Shown here: positions 24,938 through 33,553 of the stretch, piece after piece | Numbering within the stretch: position 1 is the first letter of the stretch | Layout: each line of letters begins with the position of its first letter | The notes under the pieces: generated by a model | The model's input: the letters and a program-made list of their open reading frames with translations, nothing else | Databases searched by the model: none | What the model was told of the DNA's origin: nothing | NCBI GenBank assembly: GCA_038239365.1 | Contig: JBBSEU010000002.1 | Location: forward strand, 1 to 64,000 | Length of the DNA stretch: 64,000 bases | From: JBBRMW01 sp038239365 | GTDB lineage: Bacteria > Chloroflexota > Anaerolineae > Aggregatilineales > UBA2796 | Direction: 5' to 3' | Made by a program: the position numbers and the translations under genes

Positions 24938-26014
24938 TTGCCTTTTCGATGGTTCGATGTGGCTGCGCCGTTTTATGGTCGCCTGACCGCTAACCAATTA
25001 TGGCGGGAAAGCGTCCGCGAAATGGCGCGGCATTTTCCACCCAGTGGCGCGGCCTTGCGACTGCTGGATGTGGGCTGTGGCCCCGCCAATAGTGCCCTCG
25101 AATTACTCAGCCTGCGCCCCGATCTGCACATCATCGGTCTGGATCGTTCGCTGGGGATGCTGCGACAGGCACGTCATAAACTACGATCCGTGAACGCTGA
25201 GCAAATTCAAATACTTTTGGGGGATGTGTGTCATTTGCCCCTGCCCGACTCCAGCATGGATGCGGTCACGGCACACAGCGTCTATTACCTGCTGGCTGAT
25301 CAGTCCGCGTTTTTGGCTGAAGCATTGCGCGTGCTGCGTCCCGGCGGGCGCTTGATTTTGTTCGATCCAGCGGCAGCACCTTATGCGTTCAAGGTGATCA
25401 GGCGTGCTGTCACCCGCCTTGTGAATCGCTCCGGCAAAACCGCAATCACGCCTGAAACAATGGCGCGTACACTCGAAAATGCTGGATTCGCGCGGGTGCT
25501 TGGTGAACGCGCCGTGAACGGAAATGGTATTTTGAGCCGGGGTGAAAAGCCGTATGCCGCGCCGAGTCCTATTCAGCGTACCGCCGAATCCGTCGCGCTC
25601 GATGATCGAGAAGGCGATCTGTCACTCATTGACCCGACTCAGGGGATCGCGTCCGTGCGTGGGCGTCACTTGTTTTTGCTCGTTCAGCAGACTCCAAATA
25701 AGCCCGTTTGGGCACTCAAACCGGGTGAACTGATCACCTGGGGCGCGGCCACCGTCCGCGATGGGGAAACCCCTGTCGCACTGGCCTTCACATCACTCCC
25801 CAAAGCCGTCGCCTTCATGCAGCCCGCCGTCGTCGCGGGTGTATTGATCGGGATCAACAAAGTCGCCAAGTTCGATAAAGCCACCGCTACACATTGGGAT
25901 TTCCCGATCCTGGTCAACCCATCACTGGACGCCTTGCGCGACTCGAGCTATTACGCGCTTCCTGGCCCTTTGATCGGGATCGATCCCCAGACCGCCATCA
26001 CAGGTGAAGAATAA
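24938..26014 (+). CDS. SAM-dependent methyltransferase with an unassigned C-terminal domain
   Basis: 358 residues from a TTG (a GTG at 24959 is an alternative). Residues about 1-190 are a Type-11 methyltransferase: VAAPFYGRLTANQLW, motif I LLDVGCGPANSA, IIGLDRSLGML, LPLPDSSMDAVTAHSVYYLL and VLRPGGRLILFDP, resembling UbiE-like enzymes. A linker follows, and residues about 235-350 form a second domain with ALKPGELITWGAATV and FTSLPKAVAFMQPAV that I cannot assign. It begins five bases after the pterin dehydratase stop and ends six bases before the next methyltransferase, so all are one operon. Confidence 0.78.
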   Translation: MPFRWFDVAAPFYGRLTANQLWRESVREMARHFPPSGAALRLLDVGCGPANSALELLSLRPDLHIIGLDRSLGMLRQARHKLRSVNAEQIQILLGDVCHLPLPDSSMDAVTAHSVYYLLADQSAFLAEALRVLRPGGRLILFDPAAAPYAFKVIRRAVTRLVNRSGKTAITPETMARTLENAGFARVLGERAVNGNGILSRGEKPYAAPSPIQRTAESVALDDREGDLSLIDPTQGIASVRGRHLFLLVQQTPNKPVWALKPGELITWGAATVRDGETPVALAFTSLPKAVAFMQPAVVAGVLIGINKVAKFDKATATHWDFPILVNPSLDALRDSSYYALPGPLIGIDPQTAITGEE

Positions 26015-26020
26015 ATCGCC

Positions 26021-27205
26021 GTGACGATCACGCTTGAGACATTTCGGGTGCTGCAATCTCCGGCGGGCGCAGCATTATTAGCCGAACTGGAGACAGTCGA
26101 TCTCTCCGAGGCGAATACACTGCGATTGCTCACCGCATTGCGGAAACATCACCCGGCAGATTTGGCAGCGGCGGCACTCGAAACCACACGCCTGCGCCTG
26201 AAAGGTCATGCCAAGTTTGGCGAACGCGCCGCAACGATGTTTTTCACACGCGATGCCCTTGAACAAGCCACTGATCAACGCATCAGCCGCTACCGTTTCG
26301 GCTCAGCGCATCTTCAAGGCCAGATCGCGGGCGACTTTGGGTGCAGCATCGGCGGCGATACACTGGCATTGGCTGAATCAACTGTGGAGCAGGTTGTTGG
26401 CGTCGATCTCGATCCGCTGCGGTTAGCTATCGCACGTGTCAATGTACCATCAGCGCAATTCATTCAGGCCGATTTAGCCCATCCGCTGCCATTTTCCGAT
26501 AAGCTGCGTTTCGCGTTTTTCGATCCGGCGCGGCGTTTTGAGGATGGACGGCGTATCTTTTCGGTACACGATTATTTGCCATCACTGGATGTGATCGATC
26601 TGTGGCCGCGCCTGCACCTGATGATCAAACTATCGCCGGGCGTCAATGTCGATGAGCTAAAAGGCTATGGCGGACGGCTTGAATTTATTTCGTTGGAAGG
26701 CGATCTCAAAGAAGCGGTTTTGCATCTGCCTGCCGCGCCCGAATCGTGCGCGACGCTCATTCATGCTGACGGAACATTCAATCAGATGCGACGTGCCTTA
26801 GATCAGGCAGAACCACAAATCGCGGTGACACCGCCGCGCGCGGTACTCTACGAACCCGATCCGGCAGTGATTCGCGCCGGGTTAGTACAGGATTTGGGCG
26901 CTCAGATCGGCGCGACACTCATTGACCCGACGATTGCCTTCATGACCGCCGATCAACTGACGGCAACGCCTTTCGCGCGCGCCTGGCAGATCGAGGACTG
27001 GCTGCCGTTCAATTTGAAAAAGCTGCGCGCCTATTTGCGGGATCGGGGCGTTGGGCGCGTGACGGTCAAGAAACGCGGTAGTCCGATCACGCCCGAAGAA
27101 CTGATCGCCAAACTGCGATTGCCGGGTGAAGGTGAGGAGCGCGTCATTGTACTGACGCGCGTCCAGGGCGAACCCGCGATAATCGTGGCGAATTATTTCA
27201 CGTAA
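26021..27205 (+). CDS. Class I methyltransferase with C-terminal THUMP-like domain
   Basis: 394 residues, GTG start. The N-terminal helical part (about 1-90) precedes a Rossmann methyltransferase: VGVDLDPLRLAIARVN (motif II), and RFAFFDPARRFEDGRR, whose DPARR sequence is the hallmark of this family. The C-terminal 80 residues (LKKLRAYLRDRGVGRVTVKKRGSPITPEELIAKL, then VLTRVQGEPAIIV) match the THUMP-like domain. These proteins are thought to act on RNA, but substrate is unproven. The motif I glycine loop reads DFGCSIGGD. The stop overlaps the convergent gpmA by 13 bases. Confidence 0.86.
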   Translation: MTITLETFRVLQSPAGAALLAELETVDLSEANTLRLLTALRKHHPADLAAAALETTRLRLKGHAKFGERAATMFFTRDALEQATDQRISRYRFGSAHLQGQIAGDFGCSIGGDTLALAESTVEQVVGVDLDPLRLAIARVNVPSAQFIQADLAHPLPFSDKLRFAFFDPARRFEDGRRIFSVHDYLPSLDVIDLWPRLHLMIKLSPGVNVDELKGYGGRLEFISLEGDLKEAVLHLPAAPESCATLIHADGTFNQMRRALDQAEPQIAVTPPRAVLYEPDPAVIRAGLVQDLGAQIGATLIDPTIAFMTADQLTATPFARAWQIEDWLPFNLKKLRAYLRDRGVGRVTVKKRGSPITPEELIAKLRLPGEGEERVIVLTRVQGEPAIIVANYFT

Positions 27206-27882
27206 TAATGCTGAACTGGTTTGAGTTGATCATCCAACTCGTAGACCAGCGGGACACCAGTAGGAATTTCCAGGCCGGGGATTTCTTCATCGGAAATATG
27301 ATCCAGATATTTGACCAGTGCGCGTAAACTATTGCCGTGTGCCGCGATGATCACCTGCTTACCAGACTGCACGACTGGGGCAATGGTTGTTTCCCAGTAG
27401 GGGACAAAGCGCGCTACCGTATCTTTCAGCGACTCGGTTAGCGGAATGTCTTTCTTGTCCAGGTCTTTGTAACGCGGATCGCTGCCCGGCCAGCGCGGAT
27501 CAGTCGGTTCGAGCGCGGGCGGCGGGGTGGCATAGCTGCGTCGCCAGATTTTGACCTGTTCGTCGCCATATTTTGTGGCGGTTTCGGCTTTGTTCAAGCC
27601 TTGCAGCGCGCCGTAGTGCCGCTCATTGAGTCGCCACGAGCGCGTGACCGGAATCCACAACAGATCGAGTTCTTCCTCGATGATCCACAACGTGCGAATT
27701 GCGCGCTTGAGTACCGACGTGAACGCCATATCGAAAGTGTAGCCGTTAGCCTTGAGCAGTTGCCCTGCCTTTTTCGCCTCGGCTACACCCGATTCGGCCA
27801 GGTCAACATCTGTCCACCCGGTGAAGCGGTTTTCCTTGTTCCACTGGCTTTCCCCGTGCCGTACCAGAACCAGCTTGATCAT
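27193..27882 (-). CDS. gpmA: 2,3-bisphosphoglycerate-dependent phosphoglycerate mutase
   Basis: 229 residues from ATG 27882, with AAAGGGA upstream; the open frame continues to 28143 but that part is repeat-derived. Motifs: LVLVRHGESQWNKENRFTGW (phospho-His 10 in RHG), TSVLKRAIRTLW, RHYGALQGLNKAE, and the second catalytic His in IIAAHGNSLRALVKYL. It interconverts 3- and 2-phosphoglycerate in glycolysis; eno and pyk, the next two steps, are encoded at 42.5-45.4 kb. Full length. Downstream it overlaps the THUMP-like gene convergently. Confidence 0.95.
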   Translation of the reverse strand: MIKLVLVRHGESQWNKENRFTGWTDVDLAESGVAEAKKAGQLLKANGYTFDMAFTSVLKRAIRTLWIIEEELDLLWIPVTRSWRLNERHYGALQGLNKAETATKYGDEQVKIWRRSYATPPPALEPTDPRWPGSDPRYKDLDKKDIPLTESLKDTVARFVPYWETTIAPVVQSGKQVIIAAHGNSLRALVKYLDHISDEEIPGLEIPTGVPLVYELDDQLKPVQHYYVK

Positions 27883-27986
27883 TGTATCCCTTTCGTAGTT
27901 GTGCCAAACGCGCCTGATTTTAGCACCTGGGATGGGGGAACGGTGCGATAATTCCTTAAACCCCACAAGTAGACTAAATCGCCTTG

Positions 27987-28154
27987 AGTCCACTTCAGTG
28001 AGGGTGGGGCATGAGAAAAAGAGCGCCAAAACAGCCCTCACCCCAACCCCTCTCCCGAGGGAGAGGGGCTTCACACAATACGACTCGGAACCGACATTGA
28101 CGCACGCTGAGCAGTATCCGATTCGGTCATGCCCGACCCTCACTGAAGTGGACT
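27987..28154. repeat. 168-bp element with 28-bp near-perfect terminal inverted repeats
   Basis: AGTCCACTTCAGTGAGGGTG... at 27987-28014 is complementary to 28127-28154 with about one mismatch in the shared core. Between them lies a copy of the CCCTCTCCC palindrome. There is no ORF with a transposase motif and no obvious target-site duplication. It resembles a MITE or another non-autonomous repeat. The whole 27883-28253 interval between gpmA and the restriction-methylase is made of such repeats, including a 13-base direct repeat TTCGTTCGTTGAG (28154-28166 and 28190-28202) that brackets a GACGTT-TT-AACGTC hairpin. Confidence 0.75.
28033..28070 (-). repeat. Dispersed palindromic repeat, copy 2
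   Basis: AGCCCTCACCCC leads into a perfect 10-bp stem CCCCTCTCCC (28047-28056) and GGGAGAGGGG (28059-28068) with loop GA. Same family as 7543-7582, opposite orientation. Confidence 0.85.
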
Positions 28155-28215
28155 TCGTTCGTTGAGCCTGACGTTTTAACGTCGGGTGCTTCGTTCGTTG
28201 AGTGCAAGTGATCCG

Positions 28216-28255
28216 ACTCCCCTCTCCCTCGGGAGTGGGGTTGGGGGTGAGGGCT
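28216..28255 (+). repeat. Dispersed palindromic repeat, copy 3, forming the end of the restriction-methylase gene
   Basis: CTCCCCTCTCCCTCGGGAG followed by TGGGGTTGGGGGTGAGGGCT. The final CT belongs to the TAG stop codon (28254-28256) of the restriction-methylase gene, so insertion may have set or trimmed that C-terminus. Confidence 0.8.
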
Positions 28256-31200
28256 AACCGCGCGCCCCATTCAACGCCAGCAACCGCCGCAGCATTTCCT
28301 CATCACCGTCCGGCGTTCGCAGCCGATCCGCCAGATCGTCCCAGCCATAGGCAGCCAGCACCGCGTTATCGAGCGCCGTATGCAGCGCCGCCAGCCGTGC
28401 CGCGAAACTTGTGCCCGGCTCTGACTCGACCACATGCCAGGGCTTGCCCGCGCGCTGATGTTCGCGGTAGCTTTCGAGCGCGTTGTACAGGTTGGTGAGC
28501 GTGCGCTTTTTGAGTGCCGCGCCGCTCAGACCGGGCGGGTTGAGCCATGCCTCACGCTCGGCATTGAGCGTTTTGGCGGCCTCTGCGATGGCCTGTAATT
28601 TGGGATCGGCTTGCGGTTCGCTGCCAGGCGGCCACGGAAACGGGAACGTCTCGAAGGTGGTGGTGGGCGTGTAGCGCGGGCGATCTTCGAGCGATGTCCC
28701 CATACGGAGCGACCAGCACTCGTGCGGGTAAGCGTGCAGCGCCCCGAAAAAGTAGTCGTCCGAACGGGCAAAAACATAAAGTTGATGATCGGGAATGGTT
28801 TTGCTATCTAACCAAACAAAAAGCCGATGTTTCGCAACTGAGGGCGTTGCAACAATTCGTTTAGTTCGCGCAAGGGTGGCTCGCAATTCAGTACCCGGAA
28901 TACGATGTAACCACCACTGCTCACGTAACCGTGCAATATTGTTTTTGCTTCTTTCCGGTTTTATATGAGTCTCAACATAAGAAAATGGCGCTTTGTATTC
29001 TTGAGCAGCTTCTTTACTGGCATTAGTGCCAAAATCAATAATCCACATGCCGCGCGGACGGCGTGTAATATCCAGAGAATTTACCCAGGGATGAATAACA
29101 TCCGAATTTGGCTTCCCATTTTCGTTTATGGGCCCTTGTAGCATCTTCTGAGCAACTTCTGTAGAAATGTCGAATGAACCGCCTTTTTCGTCTGCTCTCA
29201 AACATACATTTGCGTTTTCATATAAGGTTTTGGCTTTTGTTAAATCGACTGTAGTTGTCAAATCAGCATTGATTGCTGAAACGATTTCTCCGTTCAAATG
29301 AATTGGCTCTTGACTATTAATTACATTATCAAAGCCCACCATTGAAACGCGCACGGCTGCACCGGCGAGTGTCCAAGCGCGATCACTCCATGCCATGAAA
29401 ATATCGCCCGTATCTTTGATGCGGTTTAAGACTTCTCGATTTGCACCGCCCCGAATCGAATTGGTTGCCAGCAGTCCGGCGCGTTTGGTTGTGCTTTTTT
29501 CAATTTGCGCTCTGGCCTTCTCAAACCAATAGCACACTAGATCAGCAGATGCGGGAACGCGATCCCGATACAGCGTGAATAACTCATCAACGTATTTATC
29601 ATGCAGTTCCGCGCGGATTCGGTTGCCACCCAAAAACGGCGGGTTGCCGACGATCACATCGGCGTGCGGCCACTCCGGTTCATACGGCTTGCCCGCCGCA
29701 TCGTAGCGCAGCACCGCATCATCGTTCAGGATTCGAGCCGCGCCGCCCTCATCCAGATCGCTCAGGATCGGCGTCCTGATCTCACGCGGGTTGGTTGGCT
29801 CGCCACTCACTGGGATGAGCGTCCCGGCAGCTTCATAGCGCCATTGCAAGTAGCCGATCCAGACCACGATTTGTGCCAGCTTGGCCGCGAACTCGTCCTT
29901 CTCGATGCCGAACAACTGGCGCGGCGTGACCACATCACGGAAAGGCAGGTTCAGCGGCTCAAAAAAGCGGTGAATGTGGCTTTCCAAGTCCTTGAGCGCC
30001 TTGAGGCTCACATACAAAAAGTTGCCAGAGCCACAGGCCGGGTCAAGCACCCGTACCGATCCAAGCCGATCCAGCATGGCATTACGAGCGGCGGTCAGCG
30101 CATCCTGGGCAGCCTGCCGATCACGTGGCGGGGTATCCGCGCCGCTGAAGATTTGCATGATCGGTTCGGCGGCAGTGCGGGCGGCGTCCCATTCGCGCTG
30201 TAAAGGTGCCATCAACACGGGTTCGACGATCAGGCGAATGTCAGCCTCGCTGGTATAGTGCGCGCCAAGCTGCGCCCGCTTGCCTTTATCGAGTGCCGCC
30301 TCGAACAGCGTGCCAAAAATCGTCGGGTTCACCTTGCGCCAATCGGCATTGGCAACCGTTTCGAGCGTCAGCAGCGCGCCCGCCGTCACCGCTTCGTCGG
30401 CCAGATCGAGTACCTCCGTGCCATCGTTTGCGCCCGCACTCGACTCCTTGAACAGGCCGCCGTTGAAATAGGGCACTGGCTCCATATAGAACGCGGCGCG
30501 TTCGCCGTTCATAGCCGCGAATAGTTCGCGCAGAGTGGGCGAAAATTCGGCGGGCATCCGGTGTGCTTTTTCAGTCAGGTAGCGGAAAACCGGCTTATCG
30601 AACAGTTTGGGCAGCAGGCCAATATCTTCGGCAAACAGCGCAAAGACGAGCTTGGTCAAAAAGCGCGCCACTTGCAGCGATGACCAGACGGGTTGACCGT
30701 CGCGTTTGTATTCGCGCAGTTGATCGGCCAATGTCGCAAACTGTTTCGCCAACTTTTCAGTAATAGCCGCCCGTTCACCCAGTTCGCGCTTGCGTTCTTC
30801 CAGAAACTCGTTGGGGTCAGTCAGCAGCCAGCGAATATAGGCCAGTTTGCGCGGCTGCAACAGATCGACGTTGGAGAAGGTGAACGGCTCCGCGTTGGTG
30901 TTTGTCCACTGCGGATAGATGCGGTACTGATCGAAGTCACAGACGACCAGCAGTGGCGGGTTATCCAGCGCGTTCTTGTAGGAGAGCAGTTGATTGTAGG
31001 CCTCGTCCAGGTCTTTGCGCTTGCCCTTGTACTCCCAGGCGAAACGCTTGTGATACCACACATCGGCGCGTCCGGGTTTGCCATCGGCCTTGATAACCTG
31101 CTTCTCGAAGGTAAACTGCGTGCCTGCCGGATCAAATTCGGTGGGCGATGGGTGGCCGATCAGGTGGCACAGTTCGATGAAATGGCCTTGCGCGCCCTGC

Positions 31201-31292
31201 TGCTCACGGAGCGCGCTTTGTGACCAGCGCCGGACAAAGTCGGGGGCGGCGGTGGGGATATGCTGTGGGGTCAATTGGCCTGAGACGGACAC
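28254..31292 (-). CDS. Type IIL/MmeI-like fused restriction endonuclease-DNA methyltransferase
   Basis: 1012 residues, GTG start after AGGAG. The N-terminal nuclease-like domain shows GRADVWYHKRFAWEYKGK (about 75-92), a D-ExK arrangement. A helical region follows, then the adenine methyltransferase with motif I RVLDPACGSGNFLYVSL (about 414) and motif IV VIVGNPPFLGGN (about 551, NPPF). Residues about 620-830 should be the target-recognition domain, and a helical C-terminus ends the chain. Such single-chain enzymes modify one strand and cut nearby. No separate specificity or restriction gene is present. The recognition-domain part is clearly more AT-rich than the rest, consistent with modular exchange. 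Palindromic repeats border both ends. Confidence 0.88.
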   Translation of the reverse strand: MSVSGQLTPQHIPTAAPDFVRRWSQSALREQQGAQGHFIELCHLIGHPSPTEFDPAGTQFTFEKQVIKADGKPGRADVWYHKRFAWEYKGKRKDLDEAYNQLLSYKNALDNPPLLVVCDFDQYRIYPQWTNTNAEPFTFSNVDLLQPRKLAYIRWLLTDPNEFLEERKRELGERAAITEKLAKQFATLADQLREYKRDGQPVWSSLQVARFLTKLVFALFAEDIGLLPKLFDKPVFRYLTEKAHRMPAEFSPTLRELFAAMNGERAAFYMEPVPYFNGGLFKESSAGANDGTEVLDLADEAVTAGALLTLETVANADWRKVNPTIFGTLFEAALDKGKRAQLGAHYTSEADIRLIVEPVLMAPLQREWDAARTAAEPIMQIFSGADTPPRDRQAAQDALTAARNAMLDRLGSVRVLDPACGSGNFLYVSLKALKDLESHIHRFFEPLNLPFRDVVTPRQLFGIEKDEFAAKLAQIVVWIGYLQWRYEAAGTLIPVSGEPTNPREIRTPILSDLDEGGAARILNDDAVLRYDAAGKPYEPEWPHADVIVGNPPFLGGNRIRAELHDKYVDELFTLYRDRVPASADLVCYWFEKARAQIEKSTTKRAGLLATNSIRGGANREVLNRIKDTGDIFMAWSDRAWTLAGAAVRVSMVGFDNVINSQEPIHLNGEIVSAINADLTTTVDLTKAKTLYENANVCLRADEKGGSFDISTEVAQKMLQGPINENGKPNSDVIHPWVNSLDITRRPRGMWIIDFGTNASKEAAQEYKAPFSYVETHIKPERSKNNIARLREQWWLHRIPGTELRATLARTKRIVATPSVAKHRLFVWLDSKTIPDHQLYVFARSDDYFFGALHAYPHECWSLRMGTSLEDRPRYTPTTTFETFPFPWPPGSEPQADPKLQAIAEAAKTLNAEREAWLNPPGLSGAALKKRTLTNLYNALESYREHQRAGKPWHVVESEPGTSFAARLAALHTALDNAVLAAYGWDDLADRLRTPDGDEEMLRRLLALNGARG

Positions 31293-31414
31293 GGCGGCGA
31301 CTCCTGATCGGCAACGTCTGTGAGGGGCGATTATAGCGCGCTTTAGCCTTCATTTCCCCGTATTGGCCCACTGATGCAGGGCAAACGCATCAACATAGTT
31401 TTACACTTGGTTTG

Positions 31415-31510
31415 CCTCACACCCGGCCCCTCTGCGCTGGCGGAGGGGGGCGATCGGGTGGCCTCCGGATTCCCCCTCTCTGTAAACGGAGAGGGGGCTG
31501 GGGGGTGAGG
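31415..31510. repeat. Composite palindromic repeat, diverged member of the CCCTCTCC family
   Basis: Outer CCTCACACCC and GGGGTGAGG arms enclose two hairpins: CCCCTC/GAGGGG (31427-31448) and CCCCCTCTC/GAGAGGGGG (31472-31497). It lies upstream of the restriction-methylase start. The rest of the 31323-31590 spacer shows no gene. Confidence 0.8.
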
Positions 31511-31590
31511 TTAATGTTTGCATAGCGTCTGTTTTATGGTCTATTACCAAAAATATGCCACCTGATACCCACCTGTTAATTAGGTAAATG

Positions 31591-32595
31591 TCAGGTTGAC
31601 CGCAATATCGTCAACGACTCTTCGCCCTCGATCAGCTTTTCGGCCAATGTCACATCATCCAGCAGCACATCCCGCAAGACTGCCGCTTGTTTGCTCTCGA
31701 AAACGGTTTTCCATTCGCCCAGACCGGTTCGTTCGCGCTTCATGGCCGCCAGTTCTGCGTCAGCGTTTGCAGCGTCACCATCCCGAACGTAAGCGCGTGC
31801 CAGCCACAAATGCGCCAGCAGTCGGTGGCGACTATCGGGGATGCCAACTTTGAGCGCCTGTTGCAAATGCGTGATCGAATCGGCAGTATGTCTCAATCGA
31901 TCTTCGATCATGCCCAGGTTGTACGGTGCAACCCATTGATCGGCTTCGATCTCGAATGCTTTTTGGGCATAACCAAGCGCCTGCTCGTATTCGCCATCCT
32001 GCAAATACACTTCCGCCAGACCGTTATAGCCGATCCCGGATGTCGGTTCGAGTTCGATCAATTTTTCGTAATCGGAACGGGCGCGGAACACCTTACCCGA
32101 TAGTCGATATAGTTCCGCGCGAAAACGACGGTGATTGGCATCTTCCGGTTCGGCCTTGATCAGATCGGACATCACATCAATCGCCTGATCGTATTCGTCT
32201 TTACGCAGGTGCTTGATCGCCGTCTGATATTCCTGTCGCACACGCCCTTGCGAAGCGATGAAGGCGATAAATACCCAGCCAATCGCAAATGGCACGAATA
32301 ACAACCAGAACGACGGCAGGAACAAAGCCGCCGCCAGCGCAAACACCGCCGGAACGATGATCACCACGCCGCGCCGCCGATCCTGTCGATCCATGCGCGT
32401 AATCACAATCAGCGCCGCGCCGATCAAAAAGACCACGAACGCGCCACTTTGCACCGCCGGAATCCAGGACGTATCTTTTCCGCGAACCGCATTGAGTATC
32501 AAGCTGATCAAGCCTGTCACGGCCAGCAGCACAAAAAACACCTGTGCGCGCGCCGGGCCAAGCCATGTGACAAACCGCTGAATGAACTTCACCAA
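31591..32595 (-). CDS. Membrane-anchored TPR repeat protein
   Basis: 334 residues. Residues about 15-115 contain four predicted membrane helices (RAQVFFVLLAVTGLISLIL and later FWLLFVPFAIGWVFIAF), and residues about 120-300 contain about four to five tetratricopeptide repeats (YDQAIDVMSDLIKAEPEDAN, ARSDYEKLIELEPTSGIGYNGLAEVY, EYEQALGYAQKAFEIEADQW, HLQQALKV). TPRs mediate protein contacts at the cytoplasmic side. The last gene of an operon with an OmpR regulator and two GNATs (six-base gap to the GNAT). No enzymatic motif seen. Confidence 0.82.
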   Translation of the reverse strand: MVKFIQRFVTWLGPARAQVFFVLLAVTGLISLILNAVRGKDTSWIPAVQSGAFVVFLIGAALIVITRMDRQDRRRGVVIIVPAVFALAAALFLPSFWLLFVPFAIGWVFIAFIASQGRVRQEYQTAIKHLRKDEYDQAIDVMSDLIKAEPEDANHRRFRAELYRLSGKVFRARSDYEKLIELEPTSGIGYNGLAEVYLQDGEYEQALGYAQKAFEIEADQWVAPYNLGMIEDRLRHTADSITHLQQALKVGIPDSRHRLLAHLWLARAYVRDGDAANADAELAAMKRERTGLGEWKTVFESKQAAVLRDVLLDDVTLAEKLIEGEESLTILRST

Positions 32596-32601
32596 TGACC
32601 T

Positions 32602-33081
32602 CTACAACTCAATTCGCATCCGAATCTGATAATCTGTGCCGCCTACCGAATGCCAAAAAGTGCGTCCATTCGCGTTGCCACTGGCGACATTCAATTCGAT
32701 GTAGGCTGCACCCTGCCTCTTGAACCAATCCATCAATGCCGCAACCAGTGCCCGACCAATTCCGCCCCGCCGCGCCGAAACATCCACAAACAGATCAACG
32801 ATCAAACCACTCTCGGCAGGCACAAACAGATCAGATTGCAGATCGATCAGTGCGCCCAGGCAGAAGCCTATCACATCCCCATCCGCTTCGGCAACGAAAA
32901 CGCGCGTACCTGGATCGTCCAGAACGTTCATCAGGCGCGCGGCGTAAAGTGTGGCAGCACTGGGAATTGGCCGGGGTTGGCGCGGATCAAGCATGTGCAG
33001 TTCGGCGATCATCGCGCCCCACAAACGGGCAAGCGCGGCTTCATCATGCGTTTGGGCACGCCGAATCGAGAAGTCAGTCAC
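32602..33081 (-). CDS. GNAT-family N-acetyltransferase (copy 2 of a tandem pair)
   Basis: 159 residues from GTG 33081, which overlaps the stop of the preceding GNAT by eight bases; the frame is open to 33168, but that part reads through the other gene. Acetyl-CoA fold: IRRAQTHDEAALARLW, FVAEADGDVIGFCLGAL (beta 4), LIVDLFVDVSARRGGIGRALVAALMDWF (the R-x-x-G-x-G/A pyrophosphate loop is RRGGIG), and ELNVASGNANGRTFWHSVG. Same length and layout as the neighbouring GNAT, so a tandem duplication. Substrate unknown. Confidence 0.88.
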   Translation of the reverse strand: MTDFSIRRAQTHDEAALARLWGAMIAELHMLDPRQPRPIPSAATLYAARLMNVLDDPGTRVFVAEADGDVIGFCLGALIDLQSDLFVPAESGLIVDLFVDVSARRGGIGRALVAALMDWFKRQGAAYIELNVASGNANGRTFWHSVGGTDYQIRMRIEL

Positions 33082-33553
33082 GCAGCTTGAGCCACATATG
33101 ATCGTAGAGTTGAGTCGCCCCGATAGCACGCCAGAACGCCTGGGCAATCGCGTTTCGATACGGTACACGCAGTTCGACGTTTTGAATGCCCTGTTCGCGG
33201 AACCAGGCCGAAAGCAGATCGAACATACCTGTCCCGATACGTCCGCCGCGCCCGTGCGAATCGACGGCCATTTCGATCACCATGCCGATCTGTTCAGGTA
33301 GCAAGCCGGGCGCGTTCGGCTGCACCGCGCCGATCATGTACCCAATTACCGTTCCGCGTCGCACGGCCACGATGCAGCAGCGATTCGGATCATCCAACGC
33401 TTTCAGAAAAGCCGCACGCCATTGTGCAGCGCCGTCTGGTGCGACTCGGTAACGTATATCCAAACGCGAGAGTGTTTCGGCTGTTTCCTGCCAGATCAGG
33501 CTCAAGCCATCCAGATCGGCGGCCTCAGCGCGGCGCATTTCAGGATCAGCCAT
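33074..33553 (-). CDS. GNAT-family N-acetyltransferase (copy 1 of a tandem pair)
   Basis: 159 residues. MRRAEAADLDGLSLIW, VAVRRGTVIGYMIGAV, IGMVIEMAVDSHGRGGRIGTGMFDLLSAWF (acetyl-CoA loop RGGRIG) and ELRVPYRNAIAQAFWRAIG. Its ATG overlaps the stop of the OmpR regulator (ATGA), so regulator and acetyltransferase are translationally coupled. It aligns end to end with the following GNAT but with low identity, so the duplication is old or the two have diverged in substrate. Confidence 0.88.
   Translation of the reverse strand: MADPEMRRAEAADLDGLSLIWQETAETLSRLDIRYRVAPDGAAQWRAAFLKALDDPNRCCIVAVRRGTVIGYMIGAVQPNAPGLLPEQIGMVIEMAVDSHGRGGRIGTGMFDLLSAWFREQGIQNVELRVPYRNAIAQAFWRAIGATQLYDHMWLKLRD

Noticed and set aside
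27883..28143. 5' extension of gpmA
   Set aside because: The extension is encoded by palindromic repeats, and a Shine-Dalgarno with the typical LVLVRHGES start is at 27882.
28254..31292. BREX or DISARM methyltransferase
   Set aside because: It has a fused nuclease-like N-terminal domain and no other defence genes near, which fits a stand-alone type IIL enzyme.
33082..33168. Extended start of the second GNAT
   Set aside because: It overlaps the preceding GNAT gene and has no conserved residues; the GTG at 33081 fits the overlap pattern and family length.
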